From a virus, in the IMG/VR virus record IMGVR_UViG_3300046000_006648, positions 1 through 33,272 of that record: 33,272 bases of DNA; one strand, written 5' to 3'. Made by a program: the position numbers and the translations under genes. Below the pieces are notes generated by a model, which saw only the letters and a list, made by a program, of their open reading frames with translations, did not search any database and was not told the origin of the DNA. Below, one piece after another: positions 30,828 to 33,272 of the stretch (positions within the stretch are counted from its first letter, which is position 1; the number at the start of each line of letters is the position of its first letter).

Positions 30828-32115
30828 ATTAGACAAACAATACACAGATTTACTACAAGACATTCTTGACAATGGTACCCGTAAAATGGATCGTACTGGG
30901 ACGGGCACTATTTCGGTATTCGGTAGACAGATCCGTCATAAAATGAGTGAGGGGTTTCCATTACTTACAACAAAGAAAATGGCGTGGAAAACTATGGTGA
31001 CAGAACTATTGTGGTTCCTTCGTGGTGATACAAACATCAAGTTCCTTGTTGATAATGATTGCCATATATGGGATGGTGATGCTTATAAGAACTATTGTAA
31101 AAAAGTGATTCGTGATAAGGATATTGTACATTACTTAAAATCATATTCGCGAGACACAAATGGTGTTCCTACTATTGAACTCTACTCAAAAGATGAGTTT
31201 ATTGATCGAATAAAAAATGATGATGTGTTTGCTGAGAAGTGGGGTGAATTAGGTCCTGTATATGGTAAGCAATGGAGAAGATGGACTAAAAAGAAAATGT
31301 ATTTTTCAACTGACGGTTCATATGAAAACATTTATGAAGAAGCTGACCAAACAGTTATTGACCAAATCTCGTGTTTAATCAACGAACTTAAAACAAATCC
31401 AGACTCAAGACGATTGATGGTTAATGCTTATAATGTTGGAGAATTGGATTCAATGGTACTTCCACCTTGCCATTACGGATTTCAAGTTTATACAAGAGAG
31501 TTGAGTGGAGAAGAAAGATTTGAAAAATGGTGGGTTGAGTATTTTAACACCCCGGTTGATTATATTCATTCAACTTATGCTATGGATATATGGGAAAAAG
31601 AACATTCTAAATCATATCCAACAAGAGCAATCTCTTTAATGTGGAATCAACGTTCTGTAGACACACCACTTGGTTTACCATTTAACATTGCATCTTACGG
31701 ATTGTTATTAGAAATCATTGCAAAAACCGTTAATATGGTTCCTGATGAATTGATTGGTAACTTGGGTGATTGTCACATTTACCTTAATCAAATAGATGGT
31801 GTTAAGGAACAAATCGGTAGAGAATTAACTCATAGAGAAAGAATAGAAAAATTGTTAGAAACAAACAAAGACGCAAAATCATTATTATCACAAGAAGAAC
31901 CTGAGGTTATTAGTTCATTACTTTTGGATGAATTAAAAGTCCCAAAACGAACAAGAGAACCATACCCACTACCAACATTGAAACATATGAAGACAGACGA
32001 ATTTTATAAAGCACTATCTGAAGATTTGACTTTATTAACACATTTGGATAACATTGATTTTGTCGTTGAAAACTACCAATCACACCCAAGTATAAAAATG
32101 CCATTAAGTAATTAA
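30814..32115 (+). CDS. thyA: Thymidylate synthase (ThyA type) with insertions
   Basis: 433 aa; converts dUMP to dTMP with methylene-tetrahydrofolate. Family landmarks: DRTGTGTISVFGRQIRH (27-43, phosphate-binding loop Arg), WFLRGDTNIKFL, GPVYGKQWRRW, SRRLMVNAYNV, the catalytic LPPCHYGFQVY with Cys219, WNQRSVDTPLGLPFNIASYG and GDCHIYLNQIDGVKEQI. Typical ThyA has about 264-290 residues with the Cys near 146. Here there are insertions before GPVYG (about 90-145) and after the catalytic strand (ELSGEERFEKWWVEYF to WEKEHSKSYPT), plus a helical insertion before the C-terminus. All catalytic residues I can check are present. The start may be 30814 or ATG 30820. Phage copies supply dTTP for genome replication. 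Confidence 0.96.
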   Translation: MKMNKLDKQYTDLLQDILDNGTRKMDRTGTGTISVFGRQIRHKMSEGFPLLTTKKMAWKTMVTELLWFLRGDTNIKFLVDNDCHIWDGDAYKNYCKKVIRDKDIVHYLKSYSRDTNGVPTIELYSKDEFIDRIKNDDVFAEKWGELGPVYGKQWRRWTKKKMYFSTDGSYENIYEEADQTVIDQISCLINELKTNPDSRRLMVNAYNVGELDSMVLPPCHYGFQVYTRELSGEERFEKWWVEYFNTPVDYIHSTYAMDIWEKEHSKSYPTRAISLMWNQRSVDTPLGLPFNIASYGLLLEIIAKTVNMVPDELIGNLGDCHIYLNQIDGVKEQIGRELTHRERIEKLLETNKDAKSLLSQEEPEVISSLLLDELKVPKRTREPYPLPTLKHMKTDEFYKALSEDLTLLTHLDNIDFVVENYQSHPSIKMPLSN

Positions 32116-32117
32116 AT

Positions 32118-32942
32118 ATGAATAAACTCGTTGAGATATTTAAAGATCATAGAATTGAGTTAACATGGATTTATTTATTTATGTTATTAACTGAATTATC
32201 AAACTTGGCAACACCATTTCTACTTGGTAAAAGTATTGATGGTTTAATTTGTGGTAGTTGGTTTTGGATATCTTTATTGGGTTTATCATATTTTCTATCA
32301 AATTTCTTTAATTATAAACGAATGGTATATGACACTAAAGTTTATACTAAAATTTATAATAATGTTGTATTTAAGTTTTTAAAAAATTCAGACATAGATA
32401 CATCAACAAAGATTGCAAGGACAGATATGGCACACGATGTTGTTGGTGTTTTAGAAGGATATGTACATTACTATATAGCAACAATAGTTACGATAATCGG
32501 ATCTTTAATATTCATTTTTTCTGAAAATTGGAAAGTTGGTTTATTGGTTAGTTTTGCATTTATTTTTATTGTTGGATCGGTTTGTATTCTTTATAATAAA
32601 ATAAAACAATCCATAAATGTAAAAAATGATCACTACGAAAAGAAAGTTACCTCAATTGAAAAAGGACACCAACATTCGGTTTCTTTTTTTAATAGAAGAA
32701 GAAAGTTAGAGATTTATGAATCAACATTACAAGGTAAAAATTGGTTCTTGGTACAATCAATTAAAAACATATTTCTAATTGCTGCGATAATAGTGTTAGT
32801 ACTTACAACACAAAATGTTACAATCGGTAGTGTTATCACGGTATATTCATATGTTAATAATTTTTTAATATCATTATTATCAATACCTGTTGCGGTGGAA
32901 ATGTATTCAAGACTAAGTAACATATTAAAAAGAATTAATTAA
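32118..32942 (+). CDS. ABC-exporter-like transmembrane domain without ATPase
   Basis: 274 aa with about six hydrophobic helices: LTWIYLFMLLTELSNLATPF, SWFWISLLGLSYFLSNFF, VHYYIATIVTIIGSLIFIF, VGLLVSFAFIFIVGSVCILY, NIFLIAAIIVLVLTTQ and VYSYVNNFLISLLSIPVAV. The helix spacing, an early Pro-x-x-x-G-K-x-I-D after TM1 and the Tyr/Val-rich TM4-5 loops resemble the type-1 ABC exporter membrane domain. No Walker A, LSGGQ or Walker B follows; the gene ends after TM6. So it could not transport by itself unless paired with a host ATPase. Alternatives are a decayed transporter or a dominant-negative or channel role. It starts 3 nt after thyA. Confidence 0.8.
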   Translation: MNKLVEIFKDHRIELTWIYLFMLLTELSNLATPFLLGKSIDGLICGSWFWISLLGLSYFLSNFFNYKRMVYDTKVYTKIYNNVVFKFLKNSDIDTSTKIARTDMAHDVVGVLEGYVHYYIATIVTIIGSLIFIFSENWKVGLLVSFAFIFIVGSVCILYNKIKQSINVKNDHYEKKVTSIEKGHQHSVSFFNRRRKLEIYESTLQGKNWFLVQSIKNIFLIAAIIVLVLTTQNVTIGSVITVYSYVNNFLISLLSIPVAVEMYSRLSNILKRIN

Positions 32943-32954
32943 AATTAAAAAACT

Positions 32955-33200
32955 ATGGAAAGAGACACATCGTGGGATGATCCACAATTATCAGATGGTG
33001 ATATGCCAATCAGACAACAGAACGCACTTAAAAACACATTTCCTGATTTGGAAATACAAAAGGAAGTTGAACCACAAACACAACTTGAGGAATTAAACGA
33101 TTACTTAAGAATGTTGGTAGATATGGATAAGATTGGTATTAGAAGAAAGATTGTATTACTTGAAGGGTATATAAATAAAATTAAAAGTAATATTAAATGA
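32955..33200 (+). CDS. Hypothetical protein, 81 aa
   Basis: MERDTSWDDPQLSDGDMPIR start, then a coiled-coil-like C-terminus (TQLEELNDYLRMLVDMDKIG). Acidic first half. No family. It overlaps the next start (ATGA). Confidence 0.7.
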   Translation: MERDTSWDDPQLSDGDMPIRQQNALKNTFPDLEIQKEVEPQTQLEELNDYLRMLVDMDKIGIRRKIVLLEGYINKIKSNIK

Positions 33201-33272
33201 AAACAAAAGGAAAAGAAATAACACAAGAAGAAATCCAAGAAATTGAAAGATTAACGGGAGGAAAAATTGGGA
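33197..33272 (+). CDS. Partial gene running off the 3' edge
   Basis: ATG 33197 overlaps the preceding TGA. Only the start is visible (MKTKGKEITQEEIQEIERLT), helical and charged. Function cannot be judged. Confidence 0.6.
   Translation, partial: MKTKGKEITQEEIQEIERLTGGKIG

Noticed and set aside
1-33272. CRISPR array, insertion sequence or integrase/attachment site
   Set aside because: No regularly spaced repeats, transposase or integrase is visible; tRNAs are intact and no duplicated tRNA 3' ends at a distance suggest att sites.

Overview
This window looks like a stretch of a large, AT-rich, tailed-phage genome whose host belongs to Bacteroidota. Every supportable gene is on the + strand. Genes are small, tightly packed and often overlap by ATGA or TAATG. 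The phage assignment rests on a DUF3310-like gene, thymidylate synthase, an HNH homing-type endonuclease, an orphan DNA methyltransferase, a small holin-like protein and a very large tRNA array. The host assignment rests on promoters: about a dozen upstream regions carry the Bacteroidota -33/-7 pattern (TTTG or TTG, 18-20 nt, TAnnTTTG), and genes generally lack Shine-Dalgarno sequences and have A-rich leaders instead. No hallmark virion gene (terminase, portal, major capsid) lies in the window, so phage is an inference from the whole.

Layout. (1) 1-8408: small unknown genes, a GSII-type glutamine synthetase, an HNH endonuclease beside DUF3310, a beta-class DNA methyltransferase, and a 744-aa protein with a DHH-like N-terminal region and a SET-like domain near its C-terminus. 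(2) 8409-9720: two Bacteroidota-type promoters; the second drives an apparently non-coding, highly structured RNA of about 0.9 kb ending at intrinsic terminators. (3) 9751-12628: small genes, several of which share a short basic/amphipathic N-terminal segment ending in (I/L)xE. (4) 12635-16314: first tRNA cluster, with a few small genes. (5) 16333-19802: more small genes, including three tandem genes with nearly the same N-terminal tag. (6) 20027-23489: second tRNA cluster. It contains true tRNAs, four tRNA-like RNAs with intact acceptor and T arms but a replaced middle, and structured spacers. (7) 23511-25650: a TM peptide, a holin-like protein, a tagged protein, a TM-GAF protein and a tagged HExxH metallopeptidase-like protein. 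(8) 25702-33272: a run of small unknown genes, a possible primase-polymerase-like protein, thymidylate synthase with insertions, and an ABC-exporter-like membrane domain without an ATPase.

I read 27 conventional tRNAs. Together they cover all 20 amino acids, including an initiator-like tRNA(CAT) and an Ile tRNA with anticodon TAT. Two promoter classes seem to be used. Host-like TAnnTTTG promoters serve the tRNAs, the large RNA and accessory genes; four of them sit exactly 4 nt before an ATG, suggesting leaderless mRNAs. A second motif, TATTTATA/T (the reverse complement of the T4 late promoter core), precedes several tagged genes and the holin-like gene. boxA-like GTTCTTTGA elements precede tRNA clusters and lie in the large RNA. 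The tagged proteins resemble T4 internal-head proteins in logic: an N-terminal capsid-targeting peptide cut after (L/I)xE by a prohead protease. That is an inference; no protease gene is seen here.
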